In this document: in pieces, positions 52,292-60,608 of the stretch
How the letters are laid out: the number at the start of each line of letters is the position of its first letter
Position numbering within the stretch: the stretch's first letter is position 1
Source: Massilia sp. CF038
GTDB lineage: Bacteria; Pseudomonadota; Gammaproteobacteria; Burkholderiales; Burkholderiaceae_D
Direction of reading: 5' to 3'
Length of the DNA stretch: 64,000 bases
NCBI RefSeq assembly: GCF_900129765.1
Contig: NZ_FQWU01000002.1
Coordinates: 1,178,001-1,242,000 of the forward strand
Notes under the pieces: model-generated
The model's database searches: none
What the model was told of the DNA's origin: nothing
Seen by the model: the letters and a program-made list of their open reading frames with translations, nothing else
Made by a program: the position numbers and the translations under genes

Positions 52292-53593
52292 ATGACCACA
52301 TCGTTCAAACCCCTCCCCCACGCCCTGGCCCTGGCCTTTGCCCTGCTGGCCGCCCCGGCCACCCAGGCCCAGGGCCCGGCCGTGACCGAACAGCGCGCTG
52401 TTGCCGCCTTCCAGGCAATCGAGCTGCAGGGCCCGTATCAGGTGGTGATCAAGGCGCAGGGCGCGCAGTCGCTCAGTCTGTCCGGCCCCAGGGACAAGCT
52501 GGCCGACGTCATCACTGAGGTGCGTGGCAATACCCTGGTCGTCAAGCCGGTGGCACGCTTCCAGTTCGGCTTTCATTTTGGCAGCGCGTCCAAATCGGAA
52601 CGGGTCACCATCGCCATTGGCGCGAGCGCCTTGCGCAGCCTGAAGATGTCCGGCAGCGGCGACGTGCAGCTCGATCAGGTGACAGGCGAACAGTTCAGCC
52701 TGGGCGTGAGCGGCCCCGGCTCCCTGCGCGCCAACGGCAGCGTGCGCGCCCTGACCGTCGACAGCAGCGGCAGCGGCGACCTGTTCCTGGGCCAGCTGAC
52801 GGCAGTCAATGTCAAACTGGCGCAGTCCGGGCCAGGCGATGTCAATCTGGGGCCGGTCAGCGGGGACTTCCGCACGGACAACAGCGGCTCCGGCGACTTG
52901 AAGGCGGACAGCATCCATGCGGCCCGCGTGCGCGTGAGCATGAGCGGTCCGGGCGATATCACCCTGGCCGGTAGCGGTGGCGAACTGCACGCCGACATCA
53001 GCGGCTCGGGCGACCTGAAGGCCTGCCAGCTGGCCGTGGACATCGTGCGCGCCGACCTGAGCGGACCGGGCGAAGCTTGCGTGAGCGGCAAGATCACCGC
53101 GCTGGAAGCGAACGTCAGTGGCTCGGGCGACCTGAGTGCGCACGGCCTGCAGGCGCAAAAGGCGCGCATCAACATGAGCGGCCCCGGCGACGTCATGCTT
53201 GATGGTAGCGTGGGTACGCTCGATGCACGCCTGTCGGGTTCGGGTGACCTCGAAGCAGGCAAGCTCAACGTGACGGTGGCCGACCTGCGCAGCGATGGTC
53301 CGGGCGGCATCCGCCTGGCCACCGTCACGGACAGCCTGAGCGCGAACCTCAGTGGTTCAGGCGATCTGGTTGCCGCCTTGAACGGCAAAACCCTGGTGCT
53401 CAACCTCGACGGCCCCGGCATGGCGCACCTTGAAGGCACGGTCGACAGCGTGCGCGCGCGCCTGAGCGGCTCGGGCGAATTCGACGGCCGCAAGCTTACT
53501 GCACGCAGCAGCGACGTCCAGGTGCAAGGACCGGCCGTGGCCACCGTCGGCGCCAATCATTACGACCGCCGCAGCACCCGCATCAGCCGCTGA
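52292..53593 (+). CDS. Exported DUF2807 protein with a 39-residue double repeat
   Basis: A 433-residue protein from the ATG at 52292, with a signal peptide (ALALAFALLAAPATQA). An N-terminal DUF2807 segment (FQAIELQGPYQVVIKAQGAQ) is followed by about 15 beta-helix turns, each opening with SGSGD or SGPGD in strict alternation; successive turns are 20 and 19 residues long. This indicates a long right-handed beta-helix with two Gly-rich edges. Such proteins are exported, sometimes to the surface; function is unknown. A terminator follows at 53617. Confidence 0.85.
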   Translation: MTTSFKPLPHALALAFALLAAPATQAQGPAVTEQRAVAAFQAIELQGPYQVVIKAQGAQSLSLSGPRDKLADVITEVRGNTLVVKPVARFQFGFHFGSASKSERVTIAIGASALRSLKMSGSGDVQLDQVTGEQFSLGVSGPGSLRANGSVRALTVDSSGSGDLFLGQLTAVNVKLAQSGPGDVNLGPVSGDFRTDNSGSGDLKADSIHAARVRVSMSGPGDITLAGSGGELHADISGSGDLKACQLAVDIVRADLSGPGEACVSGKITALEANVSGSGDLSAHGLQAQKARINMSGPGDVMLDGSVGTLDARLSGSGDLEAGKLNVTVADLRSDGPGGIRLATVTDSLSANLSGSGDLVAALNGKTLVLNLDGPGMAHLEGTVDSVRARLSGSGEFDGRKLTARSSDVQVQGPAVATVGANHYDRRSTRISR

Positions 53594-53616
53594 ATAACTG
53601 TTTGCTACCCACGTTG

Positions 53617-53657
53617 AATCGGCCTGCCACGCTGTGCGTCGCAGGCCGATTGTCTTT
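53617..53657 (+). terminator. Terminator after the DUF2807 gene
   Basis: An 11-bp perfect stem AATCGGCCTGC / GCAGGCCGATT, then GTCTTTT. Confidence 0.78.
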
Positions 53658-53707
53658 TGCGCCAGCGCCTGCGCCCCTTATTGGAAACGCTTCACTTTGG
53701 TAAAAAA

Positions 53708-53722
53708 TTGGCACTAAACCAG
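53708..53722. promoter_or_regulatory. Candidate operator half-pair 1 of the amino-sugar operon
   Basis: TTGGCACTAAACCAG. It matches, apart from a two-base insert, the reverse complement of CTGGTTTGCCAA at 53851-53862. Repeated TTGGC/AAACCAG elements around a promoter suggest regulator binding; the regulator (perhaps the GntR protein of the operon) is inferred. Confidence 0.35.
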
Positions 53723-53842
53723 CACCAGAGGCATACCATTTTTAACTTTTGTCTTTTCCTTTAAATACAAGGACTTAGCCACGTCATGGTTGTGACCGGC
53801 GCAATGCCAATTCACGAATTTACAATACCACTTAAATACCTG

Positions 53843-53871
53843 TTGACAAGCTGGTTTGCCAACAATATAGT
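53843..53871 (+). promoter_or_regulatory. Sigma-70 promoter of the amino-sugar operon
   Basis: TTGACA (53843-53848), 17 bases, TATAGT (53866-53871): a near-consensus housekeeping promoter 39 bases upstream of the first gene. The spacer contains CTGGTTTGCCAA, a candidate operator that would block RNA polymerase. The rest of the 316-base gap 53594-53909 holds the terminator above, the second element at 53708 and an AT-rich stretch. Confidence 0.8.
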
Positions 53872-53909
53872 GCCTTCACTCCCGTAGTTCAGAACCCAAC
53901 AAAGCAAAC

Positions 53910-54782
53910 ATGATCGAATATCTCATCGGTGTCGATGGCGGTGGAACAGGCACCCGCGTGCGCCTTGCGCTGCCCGACGGCACCGAGATCGCGCAAGGTC
54001 AAAGTGGCCCATCCGGGCTGGCGCACGGCATCGAGTCGGCATGGCATTCGATCCGCGACGCCATCGCCAAAGCCTATGCCAGCATTGGCGTCAAACAGCC
54101 GGCCCTGACCCGCTCCGCGATCGGCCTCGGTCTGGCCGGCGTGCATAACAAATTGTGGGCCGCCCAATTCGCGCAAGCCGACCCGGGCTTCGCAGCACTG
54201 CGGCTCGAAAACGATGGCTACACCACCTTGCTGGGCGCCCACCAGGGCAATCCGGGCACGATCGTGGCCATTGGTACCGGCAGCGTAGGTCAGGCATTGC
54301 TGCCCGACGGCAGCTTGCGCGAAGTGGGCGGCTGGGGTTTTCCGGCCGGCGACGAAGCAAGCGGCGGCTGGATCGGCCTGCGCGCCATCAACCACATTGA
54401 ACAGGTCCTTGACGGACGCCGTGCGCCCAGCGCCTTTGCCAGCGCCGTGATTGCCACCTGCGGCGGCGGGCGCGATGCGATTCAGGTCTGGCTGGGCCAG
54501 GCCACCCAGACCAGTTACGCGCAGCTGGCGCCGATCGTGATCGAGCATGCCGACAGCGACGATACGGCGCGCGCATTCCTGGCCGCTGCCGGCGCTGAAG
54601 TGGCGTCCATCGCGCATGCACTCGATCCATCGGGCACGCTGCCGCTGGCCTTGTGCGGCGGGCTGGGTGCGCCGCTGCGCGTATATCTTCCGCCGCAACT
54701 GCTGGTCCGCAGCGTCACGCCTTATGGCGACGCGGCTAGCGGCGCGCTGCGCATGATTGCTCAACATATCAAGGGAGAATGA
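53910..54782 (+). CDS. nagK: N-acetylglucosamine / glucosamine kinase, BadF/BcrA ATPase family
   Basis: A 290-residue protein of the ASKHA fold. Seen: GVDGGGTGTRVRLALPDG (phosphate 1), IGLGLAGVHN, GTIVAIGTGSVGQA (phosphate 2) and ALCGGLGAPLRVYLP (adenosine site). It resembles the kinases that phosphorylate GlcNAc or GlcN at C6 after uptake by an ABC importer. The choice between these two sugars is not possible from sequence. First gene of the operon; its stop overlaps the next gene. Confidence 0.86.
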   Translation: MIEYLIGVDGGGTGTRVRLALPDGTEIAQGQSGPSGLAHGIESAWHSIRDAIAKAYASIGVKQPALTRSAIGLGLAGVHNKLWAAQFAQADPGFAALRLENDGYTTLLGAHQGNPGTIVAIGTGSVGQALLPDGSLREVGGWGFPAGDEASGGWIGLRAINHIEQVLDGRRAPSAFASAVIATCGGGRDAIQVWLGQATQTSYAQLAPIVIEHADSDDTARAFLAAAGAEVASIAHALDPSGTLPLALCGGLGAPLRVYLPPQLLVRSVTPYGDAASGALRMIAQHIKGE

Positions 54783-54784
54783 AC

Positions 54785-55519
54785 ATGCTGGCGCAGCTCC
54801 GTGAATTCAAACCCGACGCCGACAGCCTCACGCCGCTGTATATGCAGCTGGCGAACAAGCTGTCGTCCTCGATCATCAGCGGTGACTGGCGTGCCAACGA
54901 GGCACTGCCTTCAGAGCGCATGCTGTCGGACATGCTCGACATTTCGCGCGTCACCGCGCGCAAGGCTATCGACATGCTGTGCGAGCGCGGCATGCTCACG
55001 CGCCGGCGCGGGTCCGGCACCTACATCACGCCCAAGCTCGAACAGCCCTTGTCGCGCCTGACCAGCTTTTCGGAAGAATTGAGCCAGCGCGGTTTTACCG
55101 CCGGCTCGCGCTGGCTGGAACGCGAAATCGGTATCGCCGCCCCGCTGGAACTGCTGTCGCTGGGCCTGTCGCCCAACATGCCGGTGGTACGCCTGAAGCG
55201 TTTGCGCACGGCCGACGATGTGGTGATGGCGATCGAGACCACCACCATTCCGTCGCTGCACATGCCGGACCCGAACAGCGTGACCGATTCGCTGTACGGC
55301 TACCTGGAAGCGCGCGGCGCAGTACCGATGCGCGCGCTGCAGCATATCCGCGCCGTCAACGCCAGTGCCGAGCAGGCGCGCCTGGCCGGCCTGCCGCCGG
55401 GGGCAGCCATGCTGCACATTACCCGTGTCAGTTATCTGGAAAGCGGCGCCGCGGTGGAATTGACCCACTCGTACTGCCGTAGTGATTATTATGAATTCGT
55501 AGCGGAGTCGCGCAGATGA
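54785..55519 (+). CDS. nagR: GntR/UTRA transcriptional regulator (NagR-like)
   Basis: A 244-residue protein. The ATG at 54785 has GGGAG at the right spacing; another ATG at 54779 is also possible. An N-terminal GntR winged helix (LTPLYMQLANKLSSSIISGDWRANEALPSERMLSDML split across turns, then SRVTARKAIDML) is followed by a UTRA ligand domain (RWLEREIGIAAPLEL, VRLKRLRTADDVVMAIET). NagR/YvoA-type members are released from DNA by GlcN-6-P or GlcNAc-6-P. Likely autorepressor of this operon. Confidence 0.9.
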   Translation: MLAQLREFKPDADSLTPLYMQLANKLSSSIISGDWRANEALPSERMLSDMLDISRVTARKAIDMLCERGMLTRRRGSGTYITPKLEQPLSRLTSFSEELSQRGFTAGSRWLEREIGIAAPLELLSLGLSPNMPVVRLKRLRTADDVVMAIETTTIPSLHMPDPNSVTDSLYGYLEARGAVPMRALQHIRAVNASAEQARLAGLPPGAAMLHITRVSYLESGAAVELTHSYCRSDYYEFVAESRR

Positions 55520-56628
55520 GCGGACCAATCAAAGGCAACATCCTGACCCCGGACGGCTGGATCCGCGGCGCCATCGCTTTTGGCGAACATGTTACCGGTA
55601 TCAGCGGCGACAAGGCCAATCCTGCCCTCAACGAGGATGATTACATCCTGCCCGGCTTCATTGACCTGCACGTGCACGGCGGTGGCGGCAAGGACATCAT
55701 GGAGGGCGGCGACGCGCCGCATATCATCGCGGCGATGCATGCCAAGCATGGCACCACCAGTTTGCTGGCCACCACCATGACCGCGCCGCCGCACGAAATC
55801 ACGGCCGCATTGAAGGCCATTGGCGCCGCCTGCGCCGAGCGCCGCCGTGGTTCCGCGCGCATTCTCGGCGTGCACCTGGAAGGCCCATACATCAACTCCG
55901 GCAAGCTCGGTGCGCAGCCCAATTATGCGCGCGCCGCCACCCTGGCCGAAGTGCAGCATCTGGGCACCCATGCCCCTATGCGCCTGATTACGGTGGCGCC
56001 CGAAATCGCCGGCCACCTGCGCCTGGTGCGCGAGCTGTCCGACGCCGGCATCCGGGTCCAGATCGGCCACACGCTGGGTTCTTATGAAGACGGCGTAGCC
56101 GCTCTCGAACATGGCGCGGCTGGCTTTACCCACCTGTTCAACGCGATGAGCCCATTGCACCACCGCGAGCCCGGCATGGTCGGCGCGGCTCTGGCGCATG
56201 CGCAGTATGCCGAACTGATTCCCGACCTGCTGCACGTGCACCCCGGCGCGATCAAGGTGGCTCTGCGCGCGATTCCGCATTTGTATTGCGTGACCGATTC
56301 CACCGCCGCCACCGGCATGCCCGACGGCGACTACATGCTGGGCCGCCATCGCGTGCAGAAGTGCATGGGCGGCGTGCGTCTGCCCGACGGCACCCTGGCC
56401 GGCAGCACACTGACAATGGACCAGGCGCTGCGCAATCTGGTGGCTATGGGGCTGGAGCTGGACGACGCATCGAACCGCGTGTCCACCTTTGCCGCCGATT
56501 ATTTGGGTGAAACACTGCGCGGGCGCCTGGCGCCGGGCACGTTTGCCGACATGGTGGTGCTCGACCGCGAGCTCCAGATCAAAGCTGTTTATATAGAAGG
56601 AGAAATGTGTGACCTCAATGATGCTTAA
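55516..56628 (+). CDS. nagA: N-acetylglucosamine-6-phosphate deacetylase
   Basis: A 370-residue amidohydrolase that makes glucosamine-6-phosphate and acetate. Seen: the metal motif DLHVHGGGGKDIMEGGD, HLEGPYINSGKLGAQP, GHTLGSYEDGVAALEHGAAGFTHLFNAMSPLHHREPG split by its usual residues, and VTDSTAATGMPDGDY. The start overlaps the end of nagR by 4 bases. The 3' end overlaps the next gene by 20 bases. Confidence 0.94.
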   Translation: MSGPIKGNILTPDGWIRGAIAFGEHVTGISGDKANPALNEDDYILPGFIDLHVHGGGGKDIMEGGDAPHIIAAMHAKHGTTSLLATTMTAPPHEITAALKAIGAACAERRRGSARILGVHLEGPYINSGKLGAQPNYARAATLAEVQHLGTHAPMRLITVAPEIAGHLRLVRELSDAGIRVQIGHTLGSYEDGVAALEHGAAGFTHLFNAMSPLHHREPGMVGAALAHAQYAELIPDLLHVHPGAIKVALRAIPHLYCVTDSTAATGMPDGDYMLGRHRVQKCMGGVRLPDGTLAGSTLTMDQALRNLVAMGLELDDASNRVSTFAADYLGETLRGRLAPGTFADMVVLDRELQIKAVYIEGEMCDLNDA

Positions 56629-57631
56629 AGAAGCCGTCTCCGCGGCGGAATGCGTTGCCCTGCAATTGTCGAGCGACGTCGAACGCTACGCGGAACTTGG
56701 CCGCAAATTGAGGTCCACCAATTTCGACACGGCGCTGACGATTGCACGCGGCAGTTCTGATCACGCTGCCAATTATTGCGCCTATCTGATCATGGCGCGC
56801 ATGGGGCGCGTGGTGGCATCGCTGCCAATGTCCCTCATCACGCTGAACAAGGCGCCGATCGTCACCCGCGACACCCTGGCCATTTCGATTTCACAGTCCG
56901 GTCAAAGCCCGGACGTGGTCGACCCGATGCGCTACTTCCGCGAAGGCGGCGCCACCACTGTGGCACTGGTCAATGACATCGATTCGCCGCTGGCCAGCGC
57001 CGCCGAATGGGCCATGCCGCTCCACGCCGGCAAGGAACTCAGCGTCGCCGCGACCAAGAGCTTTATCGCCAGCCTGGTGGCCGGTGCGCGCTTGGTGGCG
57101 CAATGGCAGAACGACCCCGAGCTGCTGGACGGCCTGGCCGGCCTGCCCGACGCGCTGCGCGCCGCCACCCAGGTTGACTGGAGCGCCGCCCTCGACGTGC
57201 TGGCCCCGGCCCGCAACATCATGGTGGTAGGACGCGGCATCAGCTTCCCGATCGCGCTGGAATCAGCACTCAAGTTCAAGGAAACCTCGGCCCTGCAAGC
57301 CGAAGCGTTCAGCGGCGCCGAAATCAAGCACGGTCCGATGGCGCTGATTGAAGAAGGCTATCCACTGCTGATTTTCGCCACCCGTGGCCCGACCCAGGCC
57401 AGCGTGCTGCAACTGGCCAGCGAAATGCGCACCCGCGGCGCCAAGGTGATTCTGGCTGCGCCTGCCGACGTAGCGGAACGCGACCTGACGCTGCCCACTG
57501 CCGCCACGCCGGACCTCGACCCGATCGTCGCAGTGCAAGCGTTCTACATCATGGCAGCGAACCTGTCGAAAGCGCGCGGCATGGATCCGGACCGTCCGCG
57601 CCATCTGAGCAAAGTCACCAAGACCAACTGA
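56609..57631 (+). CDS. SIS-domain glucosamine-6-phosphate deaminase (NagB-II type)
   Basis: A 340-residue protein with two SIS domains (TIARGSSDHAANYCAYL, AISISQSGQSPDVVDPMRYF, MVVGRGISFPIALESALKFKETSALQAEAFSGAEIKHGPMA over its usual length). It resembles the isomerase half of GlmS; in nag operons such proteins deaminate GlcN-6-P to fructose-6-P and ammonia. The start is GTG at 56609 with AAGGAG 8 bases before, inside the end of nagA. No separate hexameric NagB is in the operon, so this fills that step. Confidence 0.88.
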   Translation: MTSMMLKEAVSAAECVALQLSSDVERYAELGRKLRSTNFDTALTIARGSSDHAANYCAYLIMARMGRVVASLPMSLITLNKAPIVTRDTLAISISQSGQSPDVVDPMRYFREGGATTVALVNDIDSPLASAAEWAMPLHAGKELSVAATKSFIASLVAGARLVAQWQNDPELLDGLAGLPDALRAATQVDWSAALDVLAPARNIMVVGRGISFPIALESALKFKETSALQAEAFSGAEIKHGPMALIEEGYPLLIFATRGPTQASVLQLASEMRTRGAKVILAAPADVAERDLTLPTAATPDLDPIVAVQAFYIMAANLSKARGMDPDRPRHLSKVTKTN

Positions 57632-57647
57632 TTTTCCGCTGCCATCA

Positions 57648-58910
57648 ATGAACATCAAGATACTGCTGACGGCATTGATGGCAATTGGATTGTCGATGCA
57701 GGCCGCGCTGGCGGCCGATACCAAGATCGAGTTCTGGACCTTCAGCATGAAGCCCCGCTTCACGCCCTACTTCGAGTCCGTGGTCCGCAACTACGAATCG
57801 GCCAACCCGGGCGTGAAGGTTGAGTGGGTCGATTTTCCGTGGGACGTGATCCAGACCAAACTGGTGACGCGTATCGTAGCTGGCACGCCGCCCGCGTTGG
57901 TCAATCTGAATGTCCCCTGGGCCGACGAATACGCGCGCGACCAGCTGCTTACGCCCATTGACGGGCTGCTTGGCAGCGCGCGCACCAATTACATTCCCGG
58001 CACGCTGCAGGACCTCACCTTCGGTGGCAAAACCTACGGCTTCCCGATGTACAGCAACGTGGCGGTGATTGCCTACAACCGCGATATCTTTCGCGCTGCT
58101 GGCCTGACCCGGGGCCCGGCCACCTTTGACGAGCAGCTGGCGTTTGCGCGCCAGATCGCGCTCACCACCGGCAAGGCGGGTTACGCGCCAGCCCTGTCAA
58201 AGATTGATGGCCTGTTCATGTGGCAGGGTCTGAAGGTAATCGACCAGGGCAAGGCCGTGTTCAATTCGCCTGCGCATGTGGCGCTGGTAAAAAAACTGGC
58301 GGCCACCTACCAGGTGGGCGGCCTGCTCAAGGAAAGCTTGTTCGCCGAAGATAACTTCCCTGCTGTCGTCAACGCCTACAACGGCGGACGCCTGGGCATG
58401 CTGCTGGCGCCGCCGACAGCGCTGCGCCGGATCCAGGCCGACGCCAGGGACATCTATGCCCTCAGCGGCATCGCCCCTGCCCCACTGGGGCCGACCGGCA
58501 TTGCTGACGGTGGCTGGCTGGTGCACTTCGCCATTCCCAAGGGCGTCAAGCCGGCCCTGCTGCCGGCAGTGGGCAAGTTCGCGCTGTACCTGACCAACGA
58601 CGCCAATCAGCTGGCCTTTGCCCGGGAAGCGAGCGTGTTCCCGACCACCGCGCGGGCCGCAGCCGACCCATTCTTTCTGTCGCTCGCGCCCGGCGCGGGC
58701 GCGGCCGAGCAAGCGGTGGCCGCTGGCGCCAAATCGATGGTCCACTCGCATACCTTGTACGTGGCCGGCATTGACGACTATGACGAATTGCGCCGTTCGC
58801 TGGTCAAGGCGGTCGAAGCCGGGGTCACTGGCAAGCAGGACGTCAAGCTGGCGCTGGATCAGGCCGTGGCGATCTGGAACAAAAAACTCGCTTCCCAAAG
58901 GCTGCACTGA
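57648..58910 (+). CDS. Extracellular sugar-binding protein of a CUT1 ABC importer
   Basis: A 420-residue family 1 solute-binding protein with a signal peptide (LMAIGLSMQAALA-AD). Seen: FWTFSMKPRFTPYFESVVRNYESANPGVKVEWVDFPWDVI in the first lobe, and GFPMYSNVAVIAYNRDIFRAAG. It captures an amino sugar or oligosaccharide in the periplasm; GlcNAc or chitobiose is inferred from context. Two permeases follow directly. Confidence 0.9.
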   Translation: MNIKILLTALMAIGLSMQAALAADTKIEFWTFSMKPRFTPYFESVVRNYESANPGVKVEWVDFPWDVIQTKLVTRIVAGTPPALVNLNVPWADEYARDQLLTPIDGLLGSARTNYIPGTLQDLTFGGKTYGFPMYSNVAVIAYNRDIFRAAGLTRGPATFDEQLAFARQIALTTGKAGYAPALSKIDGLFMWQGLKVIDQGKAVFNSPAHVALVKKLAATYQVGGLLKESLFAEDNFPAVVNAYNGGRLGMLLAPPTALRRIQADARDIYALSGIAPAPLGPTGIADGGWLVHFAIPKGVKPALLPAVGKFALYLTNDANQLAFAREASVFPTTARAAADPFFLSLAPGAGAAEQAVAAGAKSMVHSHTLYVAGIDDYDELRRSLVKAVEAGVTGKQDVKLALDQAVAIWNKKLASQRLH

Positions 58911-59773
58911 TGGCCGCCCGCCGTCAGCTTCACGCATGGCTGTTCCTGGCGCCCGCGCTGGTGCTGCTGGCCGTCTTTTCGTTCTGGCCGGTGCTGTTCG
59001 GGTCCTTCCTCGCGTTTACCGATTACAGCCTGGTGCGCGAAACCTCGTGGGTCGGCCTGGATAATTTCCGCTACATCTTCGACAACGAGATGTTCGTCAC
59101 GGGCCTCAAAAACTCGCTGCTGTTCCTGCTGATGGTGCCCTTTGTGCAAATTGGCGCTGTGGCACTGGCGGTGCTGGTGAATAACCAACTGCCCGGCATC
59201 CGCTGGTTCCGCGCCGCGTTCTACGTACCGGTGGTGACCACGGTGTCGGTGGTGGGCATCATGTGGGGCTTCATGTTCCATGAACAGGGCACGCTCAATT
59301 ATGTGTTCATGCAGCTCAAGCTGGCCAACGCGCCTTTGGGCTGGCTGACCGACGACACGCTGGCGCTGTTTGCGATCATGTTCGTTACACTTTGGCGCGG
59401 CCTTGGCTGGTACATGGTGATGTACCTGGCGGCGCTGCAGTCGATCCCGGCCGACATGCAGGAGGCGGCCATTCTTGACGGCGCCAACCGCTGGCAGCAG
59501 TTCTGGAAGATTACCGTGCCCATGCTGCGTCCCACCATCATGGTCTGCACGATTCTGTCGGTGCTGGCTGCGCTCAAGGCGTATCAGGAAGTCGATGTGC
59601 TGACCCAGGGCGGTCCGATGAACTCGACCTTCACCGCTCTGTACTACGCGTACGACCAGGGCCTCAAGCACCTCAAGCTGCCGCGCGCGCTCGCTGCCAG
59701 CATGGTGGTCTCGGTCATTTGCGTCGGCATTGCCATGCTCTGTCTGCGCTACCTGAAACCGAGGCACCGCTGA
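58910..59773 (+). CDS. CUT1 ABC permease 1 (MalF-like)
   Basis: A 287-residue protein with six membrane helices. Seen: LFLAPALVLLAVFSFWPVLFGSFLAF in helix 1 and the EAA loop YLAALQSIPADMQEAAILDGANRWQQFWKITVP, which docks to the ATPase. The ATG overlaps the stop of the binding-protein gene (TGATGG). Confidence 0.92.
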   Translation: MAARRQLHAWLFLAPALVLLAVFSFWPVLFGSFLAFTDYSLVRETSWVGLDNFRYIFDNEMFVTGLKNSLLFLLMVPFVQIGAVALAVLVNNQLPGIRWFRAAFYVPVVTTVSVVGIMWGFMFHEQGTLNYVFMQLKLANAPLGWLTDDTLALFAIMFVTLWRGLGWYMVMYLAALQSIPADMQEAAILDGANRWQQFWKITVPMLRPTIMVCTILSVLAALKAYQEVDVLTQGGPMNSTFTALYYAYDQGLKHLKLPRALAASMVVSVICVGIAMLCLRYLKPRHR

Positions 59774-60576
59774 TGCGCCGCACCCTGCATTACCTGCTGC
59801 TGTGCGCACTGGCCATCGTGTGCGTGTTCCCGTTCTGGTGGACGCTGGTAACAGCCCTGTCCACCGAGGGCAATGTATTTGCCTTCCCGCCCACCTTCTG
59901 GCCACGCGCCCCCTCGCTGACCAACTTCGCCCAGGTGTTCGAGGCCATTCCGGTGCTGGCGTTTTTCAAGAATTCGGTGCTGATTGCGGCGCTGACGGTA
60001 TTCTGGAAGCTGACCCTGTGTTCACTGGCCGCGTATCCGCTGGCGCGCATGCAGTTCCGCGGCCGCAAGCTGGTCTTCGGGATCATCCTCGCGACGCTGG
60101 TGCTGCCGTCGGAAGTCAATTTCCTGGTCAACTTCATCACCGTCACAAAACTGAGCCTGGTCGATACCTACACCGGCGTGATCCTGCCAAACGTGGTCAC
60201 GGCGGTCGCCATCCTGCTGCTCAAGCAAGCGTTTGAAGAAGTGCCGCAAGACCTGATTGACGCGGCGCGCGTCGATGGGGCCAGCGAATGGGTCATCTTC
60301 ACGCGCATCATGCTGCCCCTGATCGCCCCGTGGCTGGCCACGGTCGGCATTCTGACGGCGGTGGAAGCGTGGAACGAATACATCTGGCCGTCGATCGTGA
60401 TGAGCAAGCCCGATGAATTTCCGCTGTCGGTAGGCGTGCTGTATTTGCGCGGCACCTTCGGCAGCAGTACCCGGGTGATCGCCGCCGGCACGGTGCTGAC
60501 CATCCTGCCGACCCTGGCGGCCTTCCTGTTCACGCAACGCTTCTTCATGCGCGGCATGGATGGCGCGGTCAAATGA
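59773..60576 (+). CDS. CUT1 ABC permease 2 (MalG-like)
   Basis: A 267-residue protein from the ATG at 59773, which overlaps the previous stop. Seen: LCALAIVCVFPFWWTLVTALS in helix 1 and the EAA loop EVPQDLIDAARVDGASEWVIFTRIMLPLIAPW. It forms a heterodimer channel with permease 1. Confidence 0.92.
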   Translation: MRRTLHYLLLCALAIVCVFPFWWTLVTALSTEGNVFAFPPTFWPRAPSLTNFAQVFEAIPVLAFFKNSVLIAALTVFWKLTLCSLAAYPLARMQFRGRKLVFGIILATLVLPSEVNFLVNFITVTKLSLVDTYTGVILPNVVTAVAILLLKQAFEEVPQDLIDAARVDGASEWVIFTRIMLPLIAPWLATVGILTAVEAWNEYIWPSIVMSKPDEFPLSVGVLYLRGTFGSSTRVIAAGTVLTILPTLAAFLFTQRFFMRGMDGAVK

Positions 60577-60608
60577 ACACGTTGGACTAATCAAGCAAAG
60601 AGGACTTC

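Noticed and set aside
52675-53556. Antisense frame of 293 codons in the DUF2807 gene
   Set aside because: It mirrors the repeated SGSGD/SGPGD codons; the plus strand has a signal peptide and family motifs.
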